Below are positions 17,390 through 25,900 of a DNA stretch of 30,382 nucleotides, piece by piece. Positions within the stretch are counted from its first letter, which is position 1; every line of letters starts with the position of its first letter. Source of the stretch: an uncultured Eubacteriales bacterium (GTDB lineage: Bacteria; Bacillota; Clostridia; Oscillospirales; Acutalibacteraceae). The notes under the pieces were generated by a model. It saw nothing but the letters and a program-made list of their open reading frames with translations, had not been told where the DNA came from and ran no database searches. The position numbers and the translations under genes were made by a program. The stretch covers positions 1-30,382 of the forward strand of contig CAKUPP010000014.1 of the NCBI GenBank assembly GCA_934675165.1, in the 5' to 3' direction.

Positions 17390-18946
17390 CTAATTACTAA
17401 ATATATTTTTTCTTCTGTTATGAACTATAACTGCAATCAATACTAATACACTCACTGAAAACAAAGAAACCCATAAAAGAATATTACTATTATCTCCAGT
17501 TTTGGGTACCTTTAATTCGCCGCGACTATCCGGCTTTGTTGTACTTCCCGAACTTAACTTTTTACTTTCTTCCCACTTAGCGTATACAGTAATATCATCA
17601 ACTAAAGTTACTTCTGAAATTTTTGTTTTTAACTCTGCATCAACATACCATCCTTCGAAATCAAATCTATCTCTTGTAGGAATATATTTATCGAGTTTAA
17701 TAACGGTCCCCTCTTTGCCAATTACATCCTCTATAGTACTTTTTGCACCATTATTTGTTTCAAATTTCAATGTAAATGTTTTAGAATGAGCAGCTTTAAT
17801 TCCACACTCTCCTTCAATGACACCCGGAGCAACTGGCAAAGCATAAGTATTTTCTTTGCTGTGTACATTCCAACGGGCTTCGTTACTATCGTCATACCAG
17901 CCGTCAATATCATCTCCACAGGGTTTAAGAATAAGGCCTTGTGGAGGAGAAGAAATAGATAGTTTAGCATTTCCATTTACATAAAGATCATCACCTGCAG
18001 TTGTTGTTGTATTGTTATAGATTTCCGCCTTTTCACCAACAACAGCACTTTCTGAATAAACAAAGAGCCCGCCTCCACAATCCGCAACATTATTTTTTAA
18101 AGTCCCTCCTGTTATTTCACACTTTCCATTTGCAAGCAAAGCTAGAACACCTCCACCATATTTTCCGCTATTATTTTCAATTGTTCCACCCGTCATAACA
18201 AAAGAAGCTTTTTCTCCCATATAGATCGCTACGCCACCACCACCAAACCAGTTATCCTTGCACCCAGAAATAGTTCCACCGGACATTTCAAGTAAAGCAC
18301 TCCCTGAAATGCAAAATCCACCTCCCGAAACTCCGTTACAATCAGTTATAGAACCATTGTGTAGATAAAAGCAAGCGTCTCCATCCAACATAACGCCACC
18401 AGCAACTGAATAAGGATTAAAACAATTTTTAATTGTGCCACCGTACATGTATACTTTGGAATTTTTGACTGCCTGAACTCCTCCAGCCTGACCCCTACCT
18501 TCTGAGTCACAAATTGTAACTTTGTCGTAAATATACAAAGAAGCATCTTCATTAAGGTGTATGTTACTACTTGTAGGATCGTTTGAAGTTATCGTAAGTG
18601 TTTCAGTATAATCCTTTCCACCCAAGTAAACAGATGCAGTACCTGTCAAACTAAACTGCTTAAATGTGAGTTTATGGCCACCACCATAAATGGTCAAGGT
18701 ACCTGCAGACAAATTAGTTTGCGATACTTCCAGATTAGAAGCATCAATATCATCCTTCAAAATAAGTGTCATGTTGCTTTGTGTACCATTGTTCAATTCA
18801 GAAATAGCACCTGCAAATTTATCTGCTGCAGATATCTCTCTTATTGTAGATCCCTTCACTATCTCTTCCGCAAAGATCGTCATCGACGCGAAGCATAACA
18901 AAACGTAAAAACCAAACAAAATACTACACAATCTTTTATTTTTCAT
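17390..18946 (-). CDS. Sortase-anchored surface protein, beta-helix plus InlB-type repeat
   Basis: 518 residues with the full plan of a Gram-positive wall protein. A signal peptide covers residues 1-26 (KNKRLCSILFGFYVLLCFAS, then cleavage near IFAEE). A Gly-rich right-handed beta-helix follows (about 90-330) with repeated GGTI, GGGV and GNASL-like turns such as MSGGTISGCKDN and MTGGTIENNSGKYGGG. One InlB-B/Listeria-Bacteroides repeat follows (about 395-460: IPTRDRFDFEGWYVDAELKT, ITVYAKW). The end carries the sorting signal VPKTGD (about 480), a hydrophobic helix and the basic tail HNRRKN. VPKTG is a variant of LPXTG. The likely role is adhesion or carbohydrate binding at the cell surface; it could also be a degraded polysaccharide lyase. 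ATG 18946 has AAGGGGAGAG upstream. Confidence 0.85.
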   Translation of the reverse strand: MKNKRLCSILFGFYVLLCFASMTIFAEEIVKGSTIREISAADKFAGAISELNNGTQSNMTLILKDDIDASNLEVSQTNLSAGTLTIYGGGHKLTFKQFSLTGTASVYLGGKDYTETLTITSNDPTSSNIHLNEDASLYIYDKVTICDSEGRGQAGGVQAVKNSKVYMYGGTIKNCFNPYSVAGGVMLDGDACFYLHNGSITDCNGVSGGGFCISGSALLEMSGGTISGCKDNWFGGGGVAIYMGEKASFVMTGGTIENNSGKYGGGVLALLANGKCEITGGTLKNNVADCGGGLFVYSESAVVGEKAEIYNNTTTTAGDDLYVNGNAKLSISSPPQGLILKPCGDDIDGWYDDSNEARWNVHSKENTYALPVAPGVIEGECGIKAAHSKTFTLKFETNNGAKSTIEDVIGKEGTVIKLDKYIPTRDRFDFEGWYVDAELKTKISEVTLVDDITVYAKWEESKKLSSGSTTKPDSRGELKVPKTGDNSNILLWVSLFSVSVLVLIAVIVHNRRKNIFSN

Positions 18947-18963
18947 ATTGCTCTCCCCTTTTT

Positions 18964-19011
18964 ATTTGAATAAAAATTTTAAAATTAGTATTTACTTGTC
19001 ATTATTCAAAT
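18964..19011. repeat. 10-bp inverted repeat upstream of the surface-protein gene
   Basis: ATTTGAATAA (18964-18973) and TTATTCAAAT (19002-19011) are exact reverse complements 28 bases apart. They lie directly upstream of the ribosome binding site of the surface-protein gene and flank the place where its promoter should be. They could be an operator pair or a leader hairpin. Confidence 0.5.
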
Positions 19012-19137
19012 ATTTTTGTAAATTATTGTTAAAAGCGATTGTGTATCAAAAAATGCTAGATAATTTTAAATCTTTCAGATACTTAAGGAGAGCGAAATTA
19101 TAACTTCTTATAACAAAAAAGCACTCATAAAAATAAC

Positions 19138-19173
19138 AAGAGTGATCAGCCTATTTGTAAACTAATCACTCTT
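19138..19173 (-). terminator. Probable terminator of the 616-residue orphan gene
   Basis: AAGAGTGAT (19138-19146) and ATCACTCTT (19165-19173) form a perfect 9-bp stem about 20 bases after the stop codon. On minus it is followed by GTTATTTTTATG, a broken T run. Confidence 0.6.
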
Positions 19174-19190
19174 GAACGTCAATAACCGTC

Positions 19191-21041
19191 TCAATTTTTT
19201 ATTACGAATTTATTTTTTATGCTTTTTTGTATCTCTTTAATTTTTTTAAGTACATCTTTATTTTTTAAAGCAGATTTTTTAGATATAAACAACTTGGGTA
19301 CATCAAAACATTTCGAAAGTGCATTTTTGCTTTTACGATCGTCATCACTTTTGTAGTTCTTTTCCCACTTCTCTAATTTTTTTAAAACTTCATTAGACCA
19401 CTTATTCGTAGCTGAATTTTTTATATCAGTGTCTTCTGATAAATTTTTTATCTTTTTCAAATTATCAATTACTTCTCTTTTCCAAATTTTACTATAACCC
19501 AATTTATTGTCTATATCACCATTTAGAATATTACTACTTTTACAAAATTTATATAAAGCGTTAAGAAGCCTACCGCTTTTACTTTTCTTATTTTCTTCCC
19601 AATTCTTCAGCTTCTTTTCATTTTGTTTAATATTAGACACAGTTTTTTCATCCAGTGACACATAAGTCACCATTATAAGCGATTCAACAGCTTTTTTATA
19701 CTCTTCAAAAGTGTTATTATCTATGTCTATGTCTTTGTCTTTATTTTCATGTGAAATGTTTGATACTCTATTATAAATAGCATTTACACAATTTTTAAAA
19801 TCTTCGTAGTTACTTGACGATACATTTTCATATTGCCTTTCTAACTTACGCAAATAATTGGGTATAGTTTTATCTTGCAACTTTTTCTTAAAATCATCTT
19901 CATTTGTAACATCAAGCTTCGATTCTATTTTCATAATCTGCCTTGTTTTATAGTCATAATTTTTAAAAATATTTTTTGATTCTTCATCAATTTTTTTATC
20001 AGACGTTTCAAAGTTATTCCTTAACTTTTCAATCGTATTCTTGTAGTTTTCTGACACACCTAATTTTAAAACATTTAACGAAATATCACTAAACGTTAAC
20101 TTTTTAATACTGTTATTTTTATCCGAATCACCACTTTTAGATGTGGATGAATCGTTTTTACTTTTAGAACAGAAAGCTACACTATTACAAATTATCTGAA
20201 ACGCACCATTATACCATGTTGAAATTTCAGTAGAGTGCGTTCTCCACTCATCTTCATTCAGCCTTTGAAGTTTTAAAACACCAAGGTAAAAATTTATAAA
20301 ATTATTACTCGCATTGGTATTTCCTTTTGCATATCCATTACGAAGTAATAACGCATAGTTACATATCTTATTTATATTATTTTTTATATCTTCAACACTA
20401 TCCTTATTACCTTTGTAATAAAGATATTTTTCTAATGATTTAGATTTTTCACCATCCAAATTGCCAGCAATTTCAATTTTAACTAATACCGGTAAAAAAT
20501 TTGATGTGTTTTGATTTTGGGTTTCAATCGCACTAATTGATGAACCTTCTTTTCGATCTACAGCTTGTTCTTTAGGCTTATTTTCTAACTTAAAGTCCTG
20601 AACTTTGTTTATATATTTTGTTATTACTCCCTCTCTATCCGCATTACCTGTACTCGAAAGACTATAGAAAAACAAACTCGAGCATGCTTCGTTTAATTGT
20701 ATAAGCTTTGTCTTGGGGTCTCCGTTAAGCTTTCCCACATTTTGGCGAATACGTTCTAGCAATTTATTGCGAATACATTCCCGAGCTTTAAAATCTTCAC
20801 CTCTTGCTAAACATTTTTTTAAATTATTACGAATATTTTCATCATTGCCATCAATACCACATAACATTCCTTTTTTAAAATCAGATAAATTATTACTATT
20901 AATGTTAACGGCATCCTTCCAACTGTCTGATTCAATAAAATCTTTCCATGTCTCTACTGCTTTTTTACACTCATCATCTGTATATTCATGCTCTTTTTCT
21001 ATCACTCCGCGCCAACGTTGCCATTTTGTATTTTCTCCCAT
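19191..21041 (-). CDS. Lys/Asn-rich helical orphan protein, 616 residues
   Basis: I do not recognise this protein. It is very hydrophilic, rich in Lys, Asn, Asp and Glu, with regularly spaced Trp, and appears all-helical. There is no signal peptide or membrane segment. The C-terminal 150 residues contain internal repetition: KKLKNWEENKKS ... R ... NAL.K.C recurs as KKLEKWEKNYKS ... R ... NALSKC, and WKREVIDNLKK recurs as WSNEVLKKLEK. The N-terminus has similar Trp-Lys units (VETWKDFIESDSWKDAV). The start ATG 21041 has GGGGGGAAG upstream. No separate promoter is evident; it may be read through from the peptide gene upstream across a hairpin. By composition it resembles the N-terminal part of the nearby PI-PLC-like protein, but I could not align them. 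Confidence 0.75.
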   Translation of the reverse strand: MGENTKWQRWRGVIEKEHEYTDDECKKAVETWKDFIESDSWKDAVNINSNNLSDFKKGMLCGIDGNDENIRNNLKKCLARGEDFKARECIRNKLLERIRQNVGKLNGDPKTKLIQLNEACSSLFFYSLSSTGNADREGVITKYINKVQDFKLENKPKEQAVDRKEGSSISAIETQNQNTSNFLPVLVKIEIAGNLDGEKSKSLEKYLYYKGNKDSVEDIKNNINKICNYALLLRNGYAKGNTNASNNFINFYLGVLKLQRLNEDEWRTHSTEISTWYNGAFQIICNSVAFCSKSKNDSSTSKSGDSDKNNSIKKLTFSDISLNVLKLGVSENYKNTIEKLRNNFETSDKKIDEESKNIFKNYDYKTRQIMKIESKLDVTNEDDFKKKLQDKTIPNYLRKLERQYENVSSSNYEDFKNCVNAIYNRVSNISHENKDKDIDIDNNTFEEYKKAVESLIMVTYVSLDEKTVSNIKQNEKKLKNWEENKKSKSGRLLNALYKFCKSSNILNGDIDNKLGYSKIWKREVIDNLKKIKNLSEDTDIKNSATNKWSNEVLKKLEKWEKNYKSDDDRKSKNALSKCFDVPKLFISKKSALKNKDVLKKIKEIQKSIKNKFVIKN

Positions 21042-21070
21042 AAAGCTTCCCCCCTACATATCTCATAAAC

Positions 21071-21115
21071 AAAACACAAAATCAGCTATTCAAGAATTAC
21101 CAAGTAAGCTGATTT
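21071..21115 (-). terminator. Terminator or attenuator after the GG-leader peptide gene
   Basis: Minus strand AAATCAGCT (21115-21107) pairs exactly with AGCTGATTT (21087-21079), then TTGTGTTTTG. The T run is interrupted, so partial read-through into the 616-residue gene is plausible. Confidence 0.5.
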
Positions 21116-21206
21116 AACGTGCCATTATTATCCAATAAATAATCTGCGATAAACATAATAAAAAATATATCGATTTAACCCACTTAAAAATCATTAAATC
21201 AATTTC

Positions 21207-21458
21207 TTATTTACTTTGCACAGAACAATACGTGATTTTTGATCCTTCACAAGGAGCCTGCGACCATTTACAATTATCACAAATATTTAAACTCACTCCC
21301 GAATTTATAGGCTCAAATTTATTACAATTACATTTTTGAGTACAAAAAGTCTGCAATAATCCATCTTTTATGTTACTCACAACTCGTGCTCCACCTATCA
21401 CATCATCACAATCCTCTAAGTTTAATTCTTCTCTTTCTGAATTTGTTAATTTTTCCAT
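21207..21458 (-). CDS. Cys-rich peptide with double-glycine leader (putative RiPP or bacteriocin precursor)
   Basis: Start at ATG 21458, with GGAGGAG seven bases upstream; the longer frame to 21491 lacks a ribosome binding site. The product has 83 residues. Residues 1-23 form an acidic leader (LTNSEREELNLEDCDDVIGG) with hydrophobic residues at about -12 and -4 and Gly-Gly at 22-23, as in peptides cleaved by C39-peptidase ABC transporters. The 60-residue remainder has seven Cys (39, 43, 45, 60, 63, 70, 78), including CTQKCNC and CDNC clusters. That pattern suggests disulfides, metal binding or thioether crosslinks. No transporter, modification enzyme or immunity gene is nearby, so the assignment rests on the leader and composition only. 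It may instead be a small zinc-binding protein. Confidence 0.6.
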   Translation of the reverse strand: MEKLTNSEREELNLEDCDDVIGGARVVSNIKDGLLQTFCTQKCNCNKFEPINSGVSLNICDNCKWSQAPCEGSKITYCSVQSK

Positions 21459-21511
21459 CCCAGCACTCCTCCATTTCATAAAAACACTCAATCAAATTTT
21501 ACTATACATTT

Positions 21512-21524
21512 GCTATTTTATAGC
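21512..21524. promoter_or_regulatory. Possible operator at the peptide gene start site
   Basis: GCTAT-TTT-ATAGC, a 5-bp inverted repeat at the predicted transcription start of the GG-leader peptide gene. Short, so only suggestive. Confidence 0.3.
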
Positions 21525-21526
21525 TA

Positions 21527-21555
21527 ATATTATCACAAAAAAGTATAATTGTCAA
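21527..21555 (-). promoter_or_regulatory. Promoter of the GG-leader peptide gene
   Basis: Minus strand consensus TTGACA (21555-21550), 17-base spacer, TAATAT (21532-21527). Predicted leader of about 60 bases. Confidence 0.6.
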
Positions 21556-21733
21556 CAAAATATCTCAATCGACAAAATATATCACCTCAGTGCAATATTA
21601 TTAATCTTTTATTATGTGATCCAATTGAGTCTAGTCATTTATTAATATTTGCCAATTAATTACATTTTATTCAGCAAAAAACTAAATAAACTAATTTATT
21701 TACTTCGTACAGCTTGAAACATTTTCTATAACA

Positions 21734-22570
21734 CTACTTTTTTATTGATATAAATGCTGAATTTCCGCCACGATAAACACCCATAGCTCTATGTGAAAAT
21801 AAAATGTCTTTATTGCATTTTGTACATACATCAGCGATAATTATATTTTTTTGACTTACTCCCGCATTAATAAGAAGTTGTTTATTTACATCATGTAAAT
21901 CTATATAGACTTTACCATCTACATCAGCGTTATGAATATATGTTTTTTCAATTTTTAGCTTGTCAAAATATGGCAAAATGTCTTTAGACACTTCAAAACA
22001 ACATTTTAAAATCGACGGTCCAAGTGCACAAATAATGTTTTTTTCATTACATCCATATCTGACTTTTGCAATATTTACGAGTTTGGAACATATTTTTTTA
22101 ACCGTTCCTCTCCAACCTGCGTGTGCAAGACCAACTACTTTTTTGATTGGATCTATTAAAAAAAGCACATCACAATCTGCATGAAATGTATTCAAAACAA
22201 TACCTGGAACATTAGTAATAAGCCCATCACTATTAGGAATTTTGCATACGCCACTGCCTTTTTCTGTATGTGATATTTTTGAAATAACAGCTATATTGTC
22301 TTCGTGAATCTGTTCTGTAGTAACTAAATTTTTAAAATCAAAATCCAACGCTTTACAAAAGATTTTATAGTTTTTTAACACATTTTCCAGGTCGTCACCA
22401 ACACTAAAACATAAATTCATTGATCGGTAAAATCCGTCACTAATTCCACCCAACCTCGTAGAATAACAATGATTTAAAAAACTGTATTTTTTAAAATCTT
22501 TAAACGTAAGATACCCCACTCCTTCACAAAAATTAAGATCCATTACCTTACTTTCAAACACCACTGCCAT
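21734..22570 (-). CDS. pgeF: Peptidoglycan editing factor PgeF (YfiH/laccase-domain family)
   Basis: A 278-residue protein of the multicopper polyphenol oxidase/YfiH family, now known in E. coli as PgeF, which removes wrongly incorporated residues from peptidoglycan precursors. The metal and active-site motifs are visible: NTFHADCDVLFL (His, Cys), GLAHAGWRGTVKKI (His) and LGPSILKCCFEV. The N-terminal STRLGGISDGFYRSMNL and C-terminal SHRAMGVYRGGNSAFISI segments are also typical. The start is uncertain: ATG 22570 has AAAAAGG only three bases upstream and a GTG precedes it, while ATG at codon 10 is another candidate. Divergent from the hydrolase gene with a gap of under 90 bases, so the promoters probably overlap. 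Confidence 0.92.
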   Translation of the reverse strand: MAVVFESKVMDLNFCEGVGYLTFKDFKKYSFLNHCYSTRLGGISDGFYRSMNLCFSVGDDLENVLKNYKIFCKALDFDFKNLVTTEQIHEDNIAVISKISHTEKGSGVCKIPNSDGLITNVPGIVLNTFHADCDVLFLIDPIKKVVGLAHAGWRGTVKKICSKLVNIAKVRYGCNEKNIICALGPSILKCCFEVSKDILPYFDKLKIEKTYIHNADVDGKVYIDLHDVNKQLLINAGVSQKNIIIADVCTKCNKDILFSHRAMGVYRGGNSAFISIKK

Positions 22571-22596
22571 CACCTTTTTATTTTGTTTATTTTATG

Positions 22597-22625
22597 TTGA
22601 TTATTTTTATAATATATAGTATAAT
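22597..22625 (+). promoter_or_regulatory. Promoter of the alpha/beta hydrolase gene
   Basis: TTGATT (22597-22602), 17-base spacer, perfect TATAAT (22620-22625). Transcription would start near 22632, after the upstream in-frame start at 22625, which supports the internal ATG at 22658. Confidence 0.75.
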
Positions 22626-22657
22626 TGTGCATATTAAACATAATAGAGAGGAAAATT

Positions 22658-23731
22658 ATGATTGCTTATATTATATTGATAACACTTATACTTGTGTTTT
22701 TTATAATACCGTCAATACTTGCATATATCCTTTATAAAGCTGTTATATGCCCATCTAGTGATAAATCAATGTTTCTTTCGGCACCTCACAACAAATCTCA
22801 AAAAAATGACAAAATATCATCAAATTTAAAAAAAAGCAAACTTTTTAAAAAACTATTTTCCGCTATTATTTCTTACTTTAATTTTCAAAAAAGCTCGTCA
22901 AATTATCCAAACAACAACATACCCAAAATACACAAAACAGATCCTCTAGCAAACCAAGAAACTATTCTGAAAAAAAAATTCAAAGACAAATCCAAAAACG
23001 TATTTATTACATCGCACGATGGATTAAAACTTCACGCCTTAATTTTAGAAAACAAACAACACTCTGACAAATGGGTAATAATGTGTCATGGATATAGCGG
23101 AAATGCTCTAAGAATTGCTCCACTTGGAAAAATTTTTTATGATTTCGGGTTTAATATATTAGCACCAAACGCACGTGGCCACGGAAAAAGCGAAGGATCT
23201 TATATAGGAATGGGGTGGCACGAACGTTTTGACATTTTGCAATGGATAGACAAAATAATATCAACCAATGCTAATGCAAAAATCGCATTATATGGGATTT
23301 CTATGGGCGCTGCAACTGTAATGATGACTTCTGGAGAAAAAAAGCTTCCAAACCAACTAAAATGTATAATAGAAGATTGTGGTTACACTTCTGCTTGGGA
23401 TGAATTTAAATATCAATTCAAAAAATTTTTTAAAATTTCGAGTTTCCCCATACTAAATCTAATGTCGTTAATTACAAAATTAAAAACAGGTTACTCGTTT
23501 AAAGAAGCTAGTGCAATAAATCAAATTAAAAAATCACATATACCTATATTGTTTATTCATGGTTCTTGCGATACATTCGTACCAACATACATGCTTAATG
23601 ATTTATACAATGCTGCAAATTATCCAAAAGAAAAATTACTTATAGAAGGGGCATCCCACACACGTTCGCACAATGTGGCTCCACAAAAATACGAATCTAC
23701 AATTAAAAATTTTACTGAAAAATATATTTAA
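22658..23731 (+). CDS. Membrane-anchored alpha/beta hydrolase
   Basis: Start ATG 22658, five bases after AGAGAGGA; 357 residues. An N-terminal hydrophobic helix (IAYIILITLILVFFIIPSIL) anchors the protein, followed by a basic linker of about 70 residues. The alpha/beta hydrolase core contains the oxyanion segment VIMCHGYSGN, NARGHGKSEG, the nucleophile elbow YGISMGAATVMM (catalytic Ser), HGSCDTFVP (Asp) and EGASHTRSHN (His). The triad is therefore complete. It is closest to the serine aminopeptidase/YqkD-like family of uncharacterised Firmicutes hydrolases, with unknown substrate. It converges on glnN with only 8 bases between the stop codons and no independent terminator. Confidence 0.85.
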   Translation: MIAYIILITLILVFFIIPSILAYILYKAVICPSSDKSMFLSAPHNKSQKNDKISSNLKKSKLFKKLFSAIISYFNFQKSSSNYPNNNIPKIHKTDPLANQETILKKKFKDKSKNVFITSHDGLKLHALILENKQHSDKWVIMCHGYSGNALRIAPLGKIFYDFGFNILAPNARGHGKSEGSYIGMGWHERFDILQWIDKIISTNANAKIALYGISMGAATVMMTSGEKKLPNQLKCIIEDCGYTSAWDEFKYQFKKFFKISSFPILNLMSLITKLKTGYSFKEASAINQIKKSHIPILFIHGSCDTFVPTYMLNDLYNAANYPKEKLLIEGASHTRSHNVAPQKYESTIKNFTEKYI

Positions 23732-23739
23732 AAAATCTT

Positions 23740-25830
23740 TTAAACACTAAAAAGTATATCATCATAAGTTGGATATGGCCAAAAAGATTTTGGCATAATA
23801 TCTTCAATGCTGTTTATAATTTCCCTAATCTGATTCATTTTATCTAAAATATCGCCCTTATATAAATTAGCTTTTTCTTTGAGATTATTTATATTCTCGG
23901 CATTTTTTATAAGTTCAAAAAGATTTCGCATATTTTTATCAAGATCCAAATTCAAAACAGAAAGTTTTTTAAATAAACCAGATTCATATTCTACCGTTAC
24001 ATCAAGACCTGTGTTTAATTTATTATTTATCATCTTGCTAAGTTCACCGATATACGAACATACTGCGGGTGAAATTTCGTGTTTGATCATATCTATTACA
24101 GTTTTTGCCTCTATATGCAACACATTGCAGTAACTCTCCATGTGTATCTCATATCTCGAAACTAGTTCTCTACGCGAAAGCACTTTATGCGTCTCAAAAA
24201 GCTTAACATTTTTATCATCAAGCGAATGTGCAAGTGCATCAACCGTTGTTTCAAAACAACACAATCCTCTTTTCTTGGCTTCTTTTTTCCATTCTTTTGA
24301 ATAACTGTTTCCATTAAATATAACTTTTTTATGATTTTTTATAGTTCGCATCAATAATTCTTTAAGTTTTTCAAGTGAATTTGAAGAGCTTTCAATTTCA
24401 TCAGAAAATTCTTTTAGTGCTTGAGCTACTATTATGTTCAAAATCATGTTTGGCGCTGCAATTGACTGCGCTGAACCTACCATTCTAAATTCGAATTTAT
24501 TTCCGGTAAATGCAAACGGGGACGTTCTGTTTCTATCGGATGTGTCACACGGAAAACTTGCTAATACATCCAATCCTATTTCAAAATTTCCTTTATCTTT
24601 GCGAGTATAAATTTCCCCTTTTTCAACAGATTCTATAATTTCCATTATTTCATCGCCTAAATACACAGAAACAATTGGTGGTGGTGCTTCATTTCCACCC
24701 AGTCTACAATCATTACCAGCTGAAGAAATAGAAATTCTAAGCAAATCGGAATATTCATCAACTGCTTTAATTATTGCACATAAAAACACCAAAAATTGCA
24801 TATTGTCCTGTGGTGATTTACCCGGGTCGAGAAGATTAGCGCCAGTATCTGTTGTAAGAGACCAGTTATTGTGTTTACCGCTTCCATTAATACCATCAAA
24901 AGGTTTTTCGTGAAGTAAACACACCAAATTATGCTTTTCAGCTATGTGTTTTAAAGACTCCATTATCATATGGTTTTGATCAGCTGCTAAATTAGAAAAC
25001 GTATGAATTTGTGCAACTTCGTGTTGCGCTGGAGCAACTTCATTATGTTTGGTTTTTGATGGTACACCCAAACGCCAAAGCTCTTCGTCCAAATCCTGCA
25101 TAAATTTGGAAACCCTCGGCTTTAAAGCAGCATAATAATGATCAAAAAGGTCTTGTGCTTTAACCGGAGGAGTTCCAAACAAAGTTTTCCCACAAAAAAT
25201 TATATCTTTTCTTTTTTTACACACTTCTTTATCAATTAAAAAATATTCCTGTTCCGCACCCATAGACGGTGTTACTTTTTTTATTTTATCGTTTCCTAAA
25301 ATTTTGAGCATTCTAAGGGCCTGTTTATTTATTGCGTACATAGACTTAAGTAGAGGAGTTTTTTCATCTAACACTTCTCCACCATATGAACAAAAAAATG
25401 TTGGTATATAAAGCGAATCATTTTTTATAAACGCATAAGAAGTTGGATCCCAAGAAGTATAGCCTCGCGCTTCAAAAGTGGCTCTAAGCCCTCCCGAAGG
25501 AAAACTGGAAGCATCAGATTCACCCTTGATAAGTTCTTTAACAGAAAAATCCATTTTAGGAGTACCGTCACTTCCAAACTCTAAAAAACTGTTATGCTTT
25601 TCTGCTGTTATCTCATTCATTGGTTGAAACCAATGCGTAAAATGTGTAGCGCCATGCTCAAGAGCCCATGATTTCATTGCTCGTGCCACAAATTCCCCTA
25701 TTTTATTATCTATAGGACGGTTTTCATTAATACATTTTTTCAAATCATCATAAATTTCACACGGTAATCTTTTTTTCATTTCTTCATCATCAAAAACTCT
25801 ACATCCAAACAATTTTGGAACATTTATCAT
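23740..25830 (-). CDS. glnN: Glutamine synthetase type III
   Basis: ATP-dependent amidation of glutamate with ammonium. The 696-residue length fits the GSIII family, which is much longer than GSI. Family hallmarks in order: GGLRATFEARGYTSWDPTSY, PSMGAEQEYFLID, KTKHNEVAPAQHEVAQIHTF, KPFDGINGSGKHNNWSLTT, SAGNDCRLGGNEAPPPIVS and SDRNRTSPFAFTGNKFEFRM, then the GSIII C-terminal extension. Expressed alone from a good promoter at 25872-25900. The ribosome binding site is weak (AAAGCGGGT). No other nitrogen-assimilation gene is in the window. GSIII is common in Bacteroidetes and gut Clostridia. Confidence 0.96.
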   Translation of the reverse strand: MINVPKLFGCRVFDDEEMKKRLPCEIYDDLKKCINENRPIDNKIGEFVARAMKSWALEHGATHFTHWFQPMNEITAEKHNSFLEFGSDGTPKMDFSVKELIKGESDASSFPSGGLRATFEARGYTSWDPTSYAFIKNDSLYIPTFFCSYGGEVLDEKTPLLKSMYAINKQALRMLKILGNDKIKKVTPSMGAEQEYFLIDKEVCKKRKDIIFCGKTLFGTPPVKAQDLFDHYYAALKPRVSKFMQDLDEELWRLGVPSKTKHNEVAPAQHEVAQIHTFSNLAADQNHMIMESLKHIAEKHNLVCLLHEKPFDGINGSGKHNNWSLTTDTGANLLDPGKSPQDNMQFLVFLCAIIKAVDEYSDLLRISISSAGNDCRLGGNEAPPPIVSVYLGDEIMEIIESVEKGEIYTRKDKGNFEIGLDVLASFPCDTSDRNRTSPFAFTGNKFEFRMVGSAQSIAAPNMILNIIVAQALKEFSDEIESSSNSLEKLKELLMRTIKNHKKVIFNGNSYSKEWKKEAKKRGLCCFETTVDALAHSLDDKNVKLFETHKVLSRRELVSRYEIHMESYCNVLHIEAKTVIDMIKHEISPAVCSYIGELSKMINNKLNTGLDVTVEYESGLFKKLSVLNLDLDKNMRNLFELIKNAENINNLKEKANLYKGDILDKMNQIREIINSIEDIMPKSFWPYPTYDDILFSV

Positions 25831-25871
25831 ATTTTTACCCGCTTTCTTTATTTGTTTTTTTCATACAAAAA

Positions 25872-25900
25872 ATTATATAATATTACTTTCAAACCTTCAA
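25872..25900 (-). promoter_or_regulatory. glnN promoter
   Basis: Minus strand TTGAAG (25900-25895), 17-base spacer, perfect TATAAT (25877-25872). Predicted leader of about 35 bases. Confidence 0.75.

Noticed and set aside
18001..18198. Plus-strand frames rich in His/Leu/Gln opposite the surface-protein gene
   Set aside because: No ribosome binding site, and the composition is the complement of Gly-rich beta-helix codons.
21734..22570. Annotation as a laccase or polyphenol oxidase
   Set aside because: The YfiH family was historically named so, but the His/Cys motifs and length fit the PgeF group, whose established role is peptidoglycan quality control.
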